A DNA stretch of 64,000 nucleotides from Trichosphaerium sp. ATCC 40318 (Eukaryota > Discosea > Flabellinia > Trichosidae): assembly GCA_038496445.1 (NCBI GenBank), contig JALMLS010000612.1:186001-250000 (forward strand), read 5' to 3'. The notes beneath the pieces are model-generated. The model was not told the origin of the DNA. It was given only the letters and a program-made list of their open reading frames with translations, and searched no databases. The translations under genes and the position numbers were made by a program. Shown in pieces: positions 10,360 to 23,000 of this stretch. Position 1 is the stretch's first letter. Each line of letters opens with the position of its first letter.

Positions 10360-13067
10360 ATGCATCACGTTATACTGTTTCTTGTTTTCGTTTCTATAGC
10401 GTCAGGTATGAACTTTATCAGTTTTAAATCACGTTTTTTTTCTAAACCATCCATAATAGCTTCTTCGGTCCCTGGTTTACCAAAGACACTAAATAAGCTC
10501 AGTAACCACCGTTACAAGTTTATTAACATTAGCGACCCCGAAGGTTGTAATCACCTAACTGAACCATGCGCGAAGCTAAACGACATATGGTACGCTCTTA
10601 ATCAGACTTTGTCCAAAAAGAAAAGTGAGCCGTCATTTCGGCAGCCACTTAAAACTTGCAAACGCTACTTTTGACGCACCCTCAAGCAGTTTTTCGCGTT
10701 TACAAGGATATCTTGACACTCTAACTAACGGGTAGGGGTTACGAATTTTCCGTAGAAGATGGCCCAACACAGTATTACGCCGTAATAGGTGTAGAGAATG
10801 GTATTGATATTGTTGATGTGACAACACCAACTGAACCAAAGCAAATAAAGTTCATTGGAGGCTGTGTTAATAACTGGCGTGATATTAAGAGGTAAGAGAA
10901 TAACATACTGCGTGTTGGATAACCAATATCATTTCTAAGGTGGGGAACAACACTTTATGGTATTAGTGAATACACCCAGACTTGCGATTGCCCTACAGGT
11001 ACTGCAGCATTGTTGAAATCGAGAAATACTCAACTTCTACTAAAGGCGAAGCTTGTATGGAACAACTTAATGTTACTGCTCCAGAATCACTCATAGGCAA
11101 TATGCCAATGACTGAGGGTAGACATACTCCTCAATTATCAAATGTAGGACCTATTGTACGGCGCACGTGATTCTTTAAAAAATCTCATACTGAATGTAGA
11201 GTGGAGGAGTTACTGCCGTTGCTCCATGGGAAAACAAGGCTTGTAATTACATTACCAATGAGGCAGAGATTAATGGAAATATCGCTTTGATACCAAATGG
11301 TGACTGTTCATTCGTCCAAAAGATTCTCATGGCACAACACGCTGGTACTTTATTGTTAACTACAAAATCGCTTACCAACACAAAACCCTGACTACTTGCT
11401 TAGGCGCTATTGCTGTCATAATCCAAAACGATGTAGATGATTTCATATACCCTGGGATGTCTGGATGGCAAGCGAAGCACGAGAATATAACAATACCAGG
11501 TAAACAAATTTCATTAAATTAGATCTACTTTTACTGACATAACATAGCTGTTATGATTGGTAAGACTGATGGTCAAACACTTCGTGATAATACGGACGCG
11601 CAATTATTATTGGATGCATCCGTTCGCTTCCACTCTGATTATTTCGCACCACCTGAAGGTGCGATCAATACATCCTACTACTTTCACTTGTTTTCTATTT
11701 ACTCATGTATATTTAGGTGTAACTGTCATTAATATGGAAGATCCCACGAATCCTTTACTTTCTTTCCGTCATGTTGAAGAATTTAAGTTTTCCCACAACG
11801 TATACATCGAAACAGGCCGTCCGATAATGTATGGCACCTGAGATTGCGAAAATCAAAAAGTAGGGGGCATTACTAAAGTGGGTAATTAGGTATGTATGTG
11901 GTACATCAAATGGAAGGTTCAGAGAAGGCGAGGACAGGGATTACGTAGCAAATGGTGGTATGGTTATCTACGATGTTTCAGATCCAACCAATTTAAGCCT
12001 TTTGGGCATGTGGAATGGCACCTACATCCATGATATGATGGCACATAATTTTTTGAACAGAGTTCTCTGCCGAGCATGTGATAATAGTTAATTAGGAAAG
12101 AGAGTGTGATGGAACTCATTTACTATTTGGTGCTAGTATAACTGATGACGATATCTACGTCTGGGATGTAACCTCTCCAAGTGATCCAAAAGTAGTTATG
12201 AAGTTCAGAGGTAGCTTAATTAATGTTTTACTAAAGTAGTAATATCGCTATCTTAGGAAGACAAGGCTCTGCGCACAATATATGGGTTGATAATACTTGC
12301 CGTGTCATGTATGTCACTCATGAATCTGAAAATGAACCAATAACTGTTTGGCAATTTTTCGAAGATGCAGATAAAAACATTGACTTTACTATCAACCCTA
12401 AATGTACGTTAGAGGTGAATTGATTAAAGGATCTAACACTTTCTGATTTAGACTTGGGGTCCCTTGCTTCCAATCAATTCGCTGGTACATTACCTCACAA
12501 CGTGTTGGTAAAAGATGACATACTATGGGCAGCATACTATAGCGAAGGTAGGGTTTTTTTTTAATTTGTAAGTTTTTTCTTCTCAATTGACCTTATGTAG
12601 GCGTTATCGCATGGGATATTTCTACACCTTCAATGCCAACACTTCTAGCACATTATGAAACATCTGATTTCCCTAGTACGATTAACTATTAATGTTAGCC
12701 AACTCCTAAAACTTTCTTGCAAAGGCGGATTTCATGGTGTTTGGGGAGTTTATCCATATGCTTCTAATGGTTTAATTTACGCTTCAGACAGAGAAGAAGG
12801 TGCTATAAAATCATACTTGAACGTTGCGCTATCTAACCTGATTATTAGGGTTGTTCGTATTGGAACTAGCGGATAGAGAACAAGATGTCACAGAGACAAG
12901 TTACAAAAGTACGTTAGGATTTAAATCTTTTTTTTTTAATTCAACTCACGTGATTGCTAGCTACTGCAATTGGACTTGGTGTATTCGCAGGTATTGTACT
13001 TATTGCTTTAATTGTCGTTATTATTTTGTACTTCCGAAAAGGAGGCAATGAATACGAATCGGTATAA
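10360..13067 (+). CDS. Membrane-anchored LVIVD-repeat ('choice-of-anchor B'-like) protein with PA domain
   Basis: About fifteen small exons from ATG 10360 to TAA 13065-13067. In order there is a signal peptide (MHHVILFLVFVSIASG), then LNDIWGYEF, YYAVIGVENGIDIVDVTTP and WRDIK, typical of choice-of-anchor B proteins with LVIVD beta-propeller-like repeats. A protease-associated domain is inserted (GNIALIPNGDCSFVQKILMAQHAG, then AIAVIIQND). More LVIVD-type repeats follow (VTVINMEDPTNPL, GGMVIYDVSDPTNLSLLG, DIYVWDVTSPSDP, VIAWDISTPSMPTLL, GLFVLELAD). A C-terminal transmembrane helix (AIGLGVFAGIVLIALIVVIILY) and a short tail ending NEYESV close the protein. This predicts a type I surface protein with a large ectodomain. 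The splice at about 12050-12100 is uncertain (the apparent intron is only 35 bp). Confidence 0.75.
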
Positions 13068-13398
13068 GGCACAACGTGTACCACAAAAAGCAATTTCTGA
13101 CAATAAAAAAACAAGTACCAATAAAAAAAAAGATCGCGTAATTCGCAATTACTTACCGTAAGAAACGATCGTAACTATTATTAGCAGTTTTTTAAGTGAT
13201 AGTGCTATCACTCATTGTTCTATTTAATAACATAAAACATTCTACCTAGCAGTACAAAAGTCACAAGCGTTAAGTCATATCGTGTAGTTTTTATAAGTGA
13301 TCAAAGTTGTTACTTTTTACTCTTTTACGCCACCGATAAGAAATAATCGCTAGTTGATTCTAGTGATAGTTTATTGGATATTTAAAAGGAAGAAAATA

Positions 13399-16300
13399 AT
13401 GTCCAGTAGGAAACATAATGCAGCTGTAAAAGTACGCGAACGTGAAATAGTATCCACAACAATACAACACTTGGAACTTTTTTTCAGTTTTGGGTACCAG
13501 GTCGGGCTCAAATGCGTTTAGGTAAAAGTAATATGCCGATTTCGCCCAGCAGTAAGTAAGGAAGAACGTCAAAGAGCAAGAGAGGTTGTTTTTACGTACC
13601 CAGACGACCAAACAGTTCACGTACTTTATTATTTAAATACGAGCACGTGACATTCATTTATGATATCTTTAGGCGCTTAGGGGTGACTCTGTTATTCAAA
13701 CTTTTAGATTTGATACAATACTTCGCGAGAATTGTACCCAGAGACAAGTCTTTGAGACTACAGCAAAAGATAGCGTAGAGTAAGACACCTTTGGATAGAT
13801 TAGTAATTACAAAAACAGCTTCGTATTTTATCTTTTTTTTTGCGTTCCACTTGTATGGAAGTCACGTGACGTTTCTCATAGAGGTGTTTTTCAAGGTTAT
13901 AATTGCGCTTTATTACTTTATGGACAAACAGGAGCTGGTAAGTAATCATTAGATGTATTATAATGACGTCATAAAGGAAAGTATTTTTCTGCATTCGGGA
14001 GTGATTGGAGCAACAATGAAAAATCAGGTGAAGGCTTTTTTTTTTGTTTTCTTTTCGTCGTACTTACTTCAACAACTAAAAGGTATCATTCCGCAGTCAG
14101 TTCATCACATGTTTGAGCATATTATCGCCGATACGTCAGGCACGGAATACACAATAAAATGTGCTTTTTATGGTACGGAAAGAAATCAATAGGCCTTTGT
14201 GAGATGTCTCTTGTTACAGTACATTCGTTAACAATCTATGTATGTAGAAATTCTGAATGATACCATCCGTGATTTACTTCACCCAACACGTGAAAAAGTT
14301 GTGCTTCGTGACACACCAAGAAATGGTACAGCAACAAAAAAACCGCCCACCATTACAAAAAAATTGAGTTGACATTGAACCAAAATTACTCACTTCTTTT
14401 GCCATAGGAGTATTCTTACAAGGTCTCAGCGAACCTGTACGATATCGCTATTATTAGAAAAATTGTTTTAATTAAAGTTAGTACATTACAACCGAAGAGG
14501 AAGCAGCTGAATTAATTCAATTGGGTGATAGATTCAGAGCAAAAAAACACTCCGCTAGAAATGACCCTAGTGCTAGATCACATATTATCCTTGAAATATC
14601 TGTAGGACAAAAATTAGTGGATGGTACAAAGCGAACAGGAAAACTAACATTTGCGATTCTAGCAGGTAAGCACAATGGTCAATTTTGCAATCAAGAGAAA
14701 CTCCAGAACAAAAGTTGAAAATCGAAATCTGTGTTTGTTCCTTTTTGAAGAAGTCTTCACGTAGAGTATATCACGTGATATTTTTTTATTAATGGATGCC
14801 CATTATTGTAGATATCATTGATAAGGATCAATTACAAGAAGGCTCAGGTAAAAAATTCCAATCAGCAATGCGTGCAGCAAAGGGCATCAATAAGTCACTT
14901 GCTACTTTAAGTGCATGTGTTGGTGCACTTACAAGAAAACAAAAACATATTCCATACCGCAACAGTAAATTGACGCATATCCTCAAAGTACGCGCTACAA
15001 GGATGAACATATTTTCATAGTAAATTAACACCGTTTTGTAGGATTGCCTTGGAGGAAACTGTAAAACAACTTTGGTACGCTTTGACGAAAAAAACGTGTT
15101 TGATGGAAATTGTGCCTAATACAAAACGTAGTTTATTGCCGCTTCAGCTTACTGGACCAACCACGAACAAACTCTTGCAGCTCTTAGATTTGGAAGAACG
15201 TATGACTACCTGAAGAAATGGTCACTTGAAATCTAACTCTATACCCAGCGCAACAGCTATTGAGAATCAAGTTCATGTTAATAAAGAAAGAAGTGCAAAT
15301 GAGTTGACAGAGATGGTATCTGTGTTGCAAAGACAAGTATCAAAATTAAGACGACAAAATAACGCCATGTCAATAGATTCTATGCAGGTAATACATTTTA
15401 TTCAAGTGACATACGCTTCCACACAAGCAAAACTAAAGCAAACTTTTTTTCAGAAAAATAAAAAACATGCAAGAAAGACGTCACGTGGAACACCTAAGAG
15501 AAGAGGTAGATTGAGTTCATCCTCTGAAGGAAGTGGGCACACTACGCCACCTTTAGTAAAGAGGTATTCCCAAAAACATTCGGTCATTATTAACGCAGTA
15601 ATAGAGATGCGCAGCCAGCTGTTTTGGATGTTCAAGCAATCATGAAAGCTATTAAAAATGTAAGAAAAATGTCTTTGCTTTTAACTTACTTTGTATGTTA
15701 GCTATCCGAAGACGATACAGATCAACTCAAGAGTGATCTGAACACAGAACTTCAGCTTCAATCTATCGATGATGCATCACCAGTACGTCAAAATAAGAAT
15801 CAAGTCTAGGAGTTTTAATTGTATTTTTAGGCTAGCTCGCTGCCAGACTTTGATCAAATATTGATAGATAAGGATGAAAAGGTTGTAGAGCTAACAGAAC
15901 AAATAAAAGAACTAGAAAATAAACTATTAGCGAGAGACGACGAACAAACAAAAGTGGAGCAAAAGCAACAAGACGCACTAAATGAAGTAATATTTACTGT
16001 CTTTCTTAAAAAATTCTAACTTGTTGTTTGACAGCTCCAAGCACTTAAAAAATTAAATGTTGAGTTGAAAGAACAATTACAAGCAGCTAATACATTACAA
16101 GAAGAGAGTGTCCAGAAAATAGATGAAATGGAAACTCAAAGTACTCTGATGTCTTTTAGAAACATCTGTCATTAATTTCTTCTGTTTTTAGCTCTTCGAA
16201 AACAACTAGAACTGGAGAACATGCAGGAGCGACTTGATCAAAGGGAGAAGGATATGAATGCTCTGAAGGCTGAAAAACAAATATCAGATAAACTTGGTCA

Positions 16301-17628
16301 ACAAGCAATACTTAAGAAGGAGCAACTGGCGATACGAAATGAGTACTTGGTATGAAAAAAATATGTTTGCATGATTTTAATAGTGTTGTTTTTTTTTAGA
16401 CAAGCACAAACAAAGACTTGTCAACGTCTTGTGCGGACTTGAATCGCACTGTAGAACAACTCACAGATCGCCTTCAAAATAGGCACAGTGAGGCTCTTGT
16501 TGCTGGTCAAGAGAGGTTGAACGAAAAGGGTAAACTGAGTGAAGAAGTACAAAAAAATCAATTGTTACAAACGAAAATTCAAGAGTTGGAGAAAACCAAA
16601 GAATCCCTCGAAGCTCAGGTACAGATTATTCATTAATACCTTCACTTACGCTTGAATAAAGGCTATGAAACTACGGGAAGACCTAAAAGAATACGAGATT
16701 GAGTGCTCCACATCGAAGAAGCTTCTTTCTTCAGAGTCTGAAAAAGTTTCAGAAGCAGCTAAACAAAACGAGACATTAAAGGAAGCATTAAAGAATCTGG
16801 AGATCGACCTTCGTGTACAAAAGTCTACTTCTGATCATTTATTAAAAGAAACAAAACTAAAGCACGATCACGTGCTAAATGATCTGAAAAAAGAGTTGGA
16901 GGGTACAAGCCGTTCATTGTAAAGTACAAGTTCTTACTTTTTTTTTCTTCCAGAAACCCAACAAAAATCAGTTGCTCGTAAAGATCAACTGAAGAAACTT
17001 GAAGAAGAAAATTCTACGTTGACTATGTCTCTACAAAGAGAACAGATTAAGCTTGAGCTAGTACAAAAACAAAGCGAGGAGCGCTTGGAAAGGCACACAG
17101 TGTTTGATGTTTATTTGTTATTCTTTATGTTTATCACATTTGCGACTTTGTTTATCAAGACATAACCGCCTCATTGTGGATCCCCCAAAAAAATCTTAGA
17201 AACTCATTAAAATGGGAAAGTGAAAGAAGTCGTAACTATCAATTTAGGATACTATCTCTCCAACATATGGCCGACATGGCCAAAAAGGACGACCAACCGT
17301 ACAAATACTTTTTGAATTCGAAAAACCTTTCGAGAACACTTCTCTTAACTCTTCCTTTGAACTTAGTCTAATATTCCTTTGTAGAGATGGTACTGTAGAA
17401 AATACACTCACGGACGACCTTTCCTTGCACCCAAGGTAAACTTCGTTAGCCATTTTGTAGTGAAAATCACATGAAACCTATCAAAAATTTTAGCTTTTTC
17501 TGTAAGTACTGATCTTTGTTTCTAGTCACTCAAAGGTTATGGCTACTCAAATAGTGAGACCTACAGGAAACGCAGACAACAACGCATTAGGGTTCATTGG
17601 TTTATTGAAACAGAGTCTTAGCCAATAA
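13399..17628 (+). CDS. Kinesin-1-like motor protein with altered nucleotide-binding motifs
   Basis: The N-terminal motor reads VKVICRFRP, FRFDTILRENCTQRQVFE, YGQTGAGK, YEILNDTIRDLL, NDPSARSH, GKLTFAILAG, INKSLATLSACVGAL, HIPYRNSKLT and CLGGNCKTT, from about 13.4 to 15.2 kb. A long coiled coil follows (15.3-17.1 kb, heptad-rich with many Glu, Lys and Gln). The last exons (17.2-17.6 kb) contain WESERSRNYQFRI and a tail IVRPTGNADNNAL, loosely like kinesin heavy-chain tails. About twenty exons. Two motif changes stand out: the residue after the P-loop lysine is Tyr instead of Thr/Ser, and switch II reads ILAG instead of DLAG. If the splicing is right, ATPase activity may be impaired. The last three exons are the least certain. 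Confidence 0.82.
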
Positions 17629-17831
17629 AGTAAAAAGTTTAATAAGAAAAAATCTCGTTTTGAAAAAAATTGCATTGGTTGCCAGTACTGTATCTCATTA
17701 CAGCAAGAACGAATCACAAAATAATATTTATGTATACAAGTATAGCATCATAGCTACATTATGTAAATAGCAATAGAACTAAAAACGCTTCCGAGGTGAG
17801 TAAAACTGGCCATAATTCCCAATATAAAATA

Positions 17832-18314
17832 TCAAAATGTTTGTATTTTTATCGAAAACGCTGGCTTTCTTGGCTTTGTCAATTGAACTTGAGCACCATT
17901 TTTATACGTTACTTCAAACATTAATTTACCACTGATGTGCCACCGTTTATATTTGCCGTGAAGAATACCTTCCTTGTAATGAACTTCGAGTGCTTGGTTT
18001 CCATCATCGAACCATCGTTTTAACACGCCATGACGTTTGCCGTTCTCAAAATGGGCTCTTTTGTACAAATAAGGCGAGTTGTTAAAAAAACTCTTAAAAT
18101 CACCGTGTTTATCAAGGTTATTATCGTATCTTGATGTGACAGCGGTTTGGATACATAGTAACGGCCACTTCAAATAAACTTCGTGAGTTAACGAAAAAAC
18201 CGCGTGTTGTAGTTCAAGTGGAAGCTTCAGAAGCGGACAGATGCTATCTGAGTCATTTGATTCATTGCTTTCCCGTACATCTGTTATCTGCCTTCGCTTT
18301 GGCTCATTCGCCAT
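17832..18314 (-). CDS. Small protein with MORN/YwqK-type repeats, possible F-box-like N-terminus
   Basis: A single uninterrupted 160-residue frame from ATG 18314. The C-terminal half has repeats of the form F-x-N/D-G-x-x-x-G (FENGKRHGVLKRWFDDGN, YKEGILHGKYKRWHISG, YKNGAQV), as in MORN-variant or antitoxin-YwqK-like repeats. The N-terminal part has PLLKLPLELQHAVFSLTHEVY, reminiscent of an F-box start but too short to be sure. It has no introns, unlike most neighbours. It diverges from the PIN/F-box gene across a 139-bp gap, so the two may share a promoter. The function is unknown. Confidence 0.65.
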   Translation of the reverse strand: MANEPKRRQITDVRESNESNDSDSICPLLKLPLELQHAVFSLTHEVYLKWPLLCIQTAVTSRYDNNLDKHGDFKSFFNNSPYLYKRAHFENGKRHGVLKRWFDDGNQALEVHYKEGILHGKYKRWHISGKLMFEVTYKNGAQVQLTKPRKPAFSIKIQTF

Positions 18315-18453
18315 GTTACATATACAACCAATGAGAGCTTCAGTTCAACGTAACACAACGATTTTGGTTGCCAAAGCCGTGTCAGTTGTAGAAACAGCAT
18401 CGAAGTTTTCTATTCGTTGAATTGACTTCTAAGCGAGAAATATCGACATAAAA
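18315..18453. promoter_or_regulatory. Short bidirectional promoter region
   Basis: 139 bp separate the start codons of two divergently transcribed genes (minus ATG 18314, plus ATG 18454). Any core promoters for both must lie here or overlap the 5' ends. No TATA box or known operator is obvious. Confidence 0.5.
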
Positions 18454-19857
18454 ATGTTACAAACACCAATGAAGCACTGTCTCGTATGTAAAAACCCTTG
18501 TGGTTCTCAAAGCGTTCCTGTCGCGTATTGTCAGAGCTCTAAAAAAATGCTGTACTCTTGTTTGCCTTGTTCAGGTTCAGCGAGGTCTTTTTATACTCAA
18601 AAACTGAATAAAAGTCGTGCAGGTCGCCGTAGGCAAAAACCCAGGGAGTCTCGTAAACGTAAAGCCAGATCAACGCAAAAACCACAATCTATCATTCCTG
18701 TCGCTTCTCCACACGGTTCTCAACAAACAACAGTAGCCTCACTAGATTTTACCCACGTAGTATTCGACTCGAACTGTTTTATTGAATATCTACCTTGTAT
18801 CTCTGCCCTACACAACTACGGGTTCAAAGTTGTTGTCCCATTCGTAGGTACGTCCTTTTTCTTTATTGTAAACTCGCGCAAGATAAAGTGGAACGCTGTA
18901 AATAAAATGTATTCCATTGACCCTATAGACTTCGTTTCTTCGTCGCCTAGACAGATCGTTCTACAACTCAGTTCCTAGCTTGATCTCTTTTTCTGAAATT
19001 CTGTTTTTTTTCTTTTACTCACTCTGTTCTAGTTCTACAAGAACTCGACGGTCTCAAGAATGGCAAAGGTGACGTTGCTTACAAAGCTAGAAGAGCGATC
19101 GGAACCCTCTATGATATTCTATCACGCGACAATCAAACATGGCTCAAAGGACAATCCCTTAGTGAACGTTTCTTTACAAACTTTGGAAACAACGGAAACA
19201 ATGATGATTTGATTTTGGATTGCGCGTTGTTTTACCATAACAACGTAGCAAAGAATAAGACTATTCTAGTAACAACGGTACGTAAACCAGGTTTTTGCAG
19301 GCTTGACTTTTTTTCTTTTTCCGCAAACAATAAGCTCACTCACCTTCTAGGACAAAGCTCTTCTTGTTAAGGCTAAATTCAATTCATTGAGATCTCAGAA
19401 AACAATTGATTTCTTGAAATCTCTACCTCCAGACGCCACGATTCAATTCGTAGAGCCAGACATGAATCCCAGACCAAAGAAAATTGCGCGCGTAGCTAAA
19501 ACCGTGCAACGCGAAATATTCCCTGAACCGAAAAAAATAAAAAAACAAGCTCTTGACGCTACCCATCCGGCGTTAATTGCTCAAAATATTGATTTGTTAC
19601 CACCAGAGTTGTGGACTAAAATTTTAACACATTGTCACCCAATGGACGTTTTAACAGCCACACCGCTTGTATGTAAGCGATGGCATAACTTAGTGAACAG
19701 AGACTCCGTTTTTCGCTCTTGTGTTCGAAATACGTTTAATGATACTCAAGACGTACTAATACCAAAATTAAGGAACTCTAGGAAGTGGTATATTCAATGG
19801 AAATGGCAGACTTCTCCGTCATCACTTAAGGGTATAAACATAACCAAATACTTGTAA
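18454..19857 (+). CDS. SWT1-like PIN-domain ribonuclease fused to a C-terminal F-box
   Basis: Three exons, 18454-18847, 19033-19277 and 19351-19857, join in frame. The N-terminus has Cys pairs (HCLVCKNPCGSQ and YSCLPC) that may bind zinc, followed by a basic linker. The PIN domain then reads THVVFDSNCFIEYLP, VVPFVVLQELDGLKNG, YKARRAIGTLYDIL, NNDDLILDCALFY and TILVTTDKALLVKAK. Acidic positions D, E, D and D fit the metal-binding set of PIN nucleases, and VPFVVLQELDGLK is strongly SWT1/NYN-PIN-like. A basic linker leads to an F-box (LLPPELWTKILTHC, then TPLVCKRWHNLV). SWT1 is an RNA endonuclease in nuclear mRNA quality control. An F-box would tie it to SCF ubiquitin ligases; I know of no such fusion. 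Confidence 0.8.
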
Positions 19858-20075
19858 ATAATTGGTAAAAACCATCTTGTACTTTAGAAATAAAAAAAAC
19901 TAAAACAAAAATCTGCGTTGTAAGCTCTCAAGAACCCTGAACAAAGTATCCACTTAAAAATACCAATCATTCCAGTTTGAAACTGGCGTTGTAATATTTA
20001 TCACACATGAAGCGTCATGCATTTTAGTGTAAACCGTTATCTTAAATTACTTTTTTATTCTATCTCAAAACTTTC

Positions 20076-23000
20076 TTACTTTGTGTTTTCCTTTGTTTGA
20101 GCATGTATTACACCTTGTAAATATCCATCGTATTGTTCCATAGAATGTTTATCTAGGCACATTATCAAATCAATATCCATGTCTCGCAACCAATCTTTAG
20201 CTCTCGCTCTATCTATCTGTGAAATACCATCATCGAGTTCGTAGTATTCACCTATTGGCTCGTACTTTAATACATCAGAAATCTTAATTAAGTAACTAAT
20301 CCAACTTGAAACCAGGTCTGCAAAAGATAGGATTGCCTTTGGTCCCTTTAACAGTATTGACGGAACAAGGTCTCCCTTTTGAAAAAAAAAGTTAACACTA
20401 CAATAACAAAACAGCTTCCGTACCTTCCTGACAAAGTTGTGTATCTGGTCTTCAACTTTCTTTTGCCTAGCTGCTTCTTTTAGCTGTGAGTCACCAATCA
20501 GAGGAGCTCCAAACGTAATAACTAAGCAACAATGAGCTAAATTTTTGACACAACAAACTTAACCTGTAACATTGCTGAAGTACTTTGCATCTAGGTCTGC
20601 AATTAGCCTGAAGAACACCCCTTGCGCTATTGCTCCACCTAACATCTCTATATTAGATATTTATGTACTATCAGCGAACAAACCTAAACTGTGTCCTGCC
20701 AGAATAACTTTTTTGCCAGCTTTCAAGCTTTTTAGCATTAATTCCAAATCAACTTTCTGTGCTATGTCATAAAACCCTTTGTGCATCTTTCCACCAAAAG
20801 CTGGTACTTGAACAGCCTTTAAATTTACTTTAGCATCGTCTAATGTTTTTTCAAAAGAAGTCCCTAGAAATGAATAAACAAATAACTGAAGGAAAAAAAA
20901 ACCCAAGAAAGTACTTACCTCTAAAACCATAGATAATTTTGTTTTCTCCTTTTATAGTAGCCACTGTTACGTGTTCATCAAAACTTTGTTTACCAAATGA
21001 CATTACATCAATGACATCCCTTGCTATTATTTTTTCCCTAAATTTCTCATCATAGGCCGCTCTACTAATCATGGCAGCGTAATGAGTGTCCTAACATAAA
21101 ACTCAGTTTTTGTTTTGAGAATGAATTGTACCTTGCAAATTTTCCCTTCAGGTACGATACATTCCCAACTGGGGGAAAGTGTAACTATTACTTTCATGTC
21201 ATTTAAGGTTTGCTTTGAAGGTGATACTTGTGCGAGGAATTCGTCTGCTTTTTTGATTGTATCTTCATTTGGTTTGACGTTGGTTGCAAACTGTTTCATT
21301 TCTTTTTTTAAGGATCTCAATTTTGACATAGCTGTGTTGATGCTATCGAAATGCTTGTTCAATGTAGTGCATTGTTTATGCATCAATGATGAAAGATGTG
21401 TGGTTGGTGTAGAATAAATATGGCAATAGTCGCAAATTGTTTTTCTTTTTCCAAAAACCTTATATTTCTTTTTGCCCTTGTGTGAACCGCAGTGACCACA
21501 ATTCTGTACGTGTGCGGATGATATCTGATTCTTGAGTGTCGATATTGAAGAGCCAATGTTTAGCGGTTTCTCTAAAACGGGGCAAGAAAAATCTGAAGTA
21601 TATCCGTATTGTTGTAATATCACATGTTCTTTTTCTAGTCCATCACAGATTTTCTGTATTGATTTATGAGGAAACATATCAGGTGATCCCCAAGCTGAAA
21701 CAAAGCTATTAAAATCGCTTTCTAGTTTACTTTCTACATTCCCTTTATTCGCGGACGTTTTTGGATGGATATAATTAGAAACAGCATCACTACAACTTTG
21801 TTGATAGCGTCTGTGTTTTTCTCTTTCTGATGTCACTGTAGCTTCCAACTCAGTGTTTATACCATCCACCTGGGTAAATAAGAAATGAGAACGTTTGTAG
21901 GATAGTAAGTGCAACTACGTTTTGTGTCGTATTTGAAGAAAAACAGCTTTTTTTTTTACCCACACAATCATGTGGCTATTCAATTCGCAAAAAGTACTGC
22001 AACCACAAAGGTGTACATACCTCTAATTCATCTAATCGAGATGCAACACTGTTTAACAGTTGCTTTTCTTTTTTGATCTCTTGTTCTCTTTTTATCTTAG
22101 CACCATGCGCATCTTCTTCTAGCGTCTGTATGGCGGCTTGTACCGCTTCAATATTTCCCATATGCTTAACATGTTTTCTGTTTTCCGCCAAGAATTTGTT
22201 CAAAGCACGTTCAAGCTCTGGAAGACCACTAGCTTCTAATACAGCGGAGCACGCTTCAGATCTACCAAGATTGTTATCTAACAACCATTCTAGAACCCTA
22301 AAAGGTAACATTAAGCGTTGCACTTTTGTGAAGTTGTATGACATACTTAGATTCTTTGGGAGAGAGCTTAGCATTTGAACATATGCGAGCGAGAAGAGCA
22401 TCTCTGGCACTTATTGGAAAGACTTGATCCTGGCTTATTGATATACCAGCTGTATGAAACGCATCTACCCCAGCTTTTTTGAGGGTAGAGTAGCAGTAGC
22501 TGTGGTCGTCCTGATCTTCTGGTTTACCGTTGTCTATCGAATCAATACATTTGTTTAAAAAGTTGACAACCACAAAAAGACGATGACTGTTCTGTTCGAA
22601 GAATAGAGGTCTAACTTTTAGTACGTATTCTATTTGCTCATTAAGATCCTTTGATTGATCGCCTCCCCATTTTATCATGAATATAATGGCATCAGAGGAA
22701 GCCACTTGAGCGATTGACTAGAAAAAAATGAGAACGAGCTAAAGTGAAGGGTACGAACCTTGTCTTTACATACTTGACCAGCTTTGCTTTGAACAACATC
22801 ATTATATCCTCCAGTGTCAATTAAAGTAAGAGGAAAGTCATCGTCTGATGTTGGTTTCAACATGATATTATTAGTTTTAACAACTAGGTCAAGGTCTGTA
22901 AACTGTAATACTGGGCCATCGTTAAACGAATCAAGTGAATTAACTTGTATCAACCTATGTGCCAATAAACAAACTTACACATGAAATATTTTTAAAGAAT

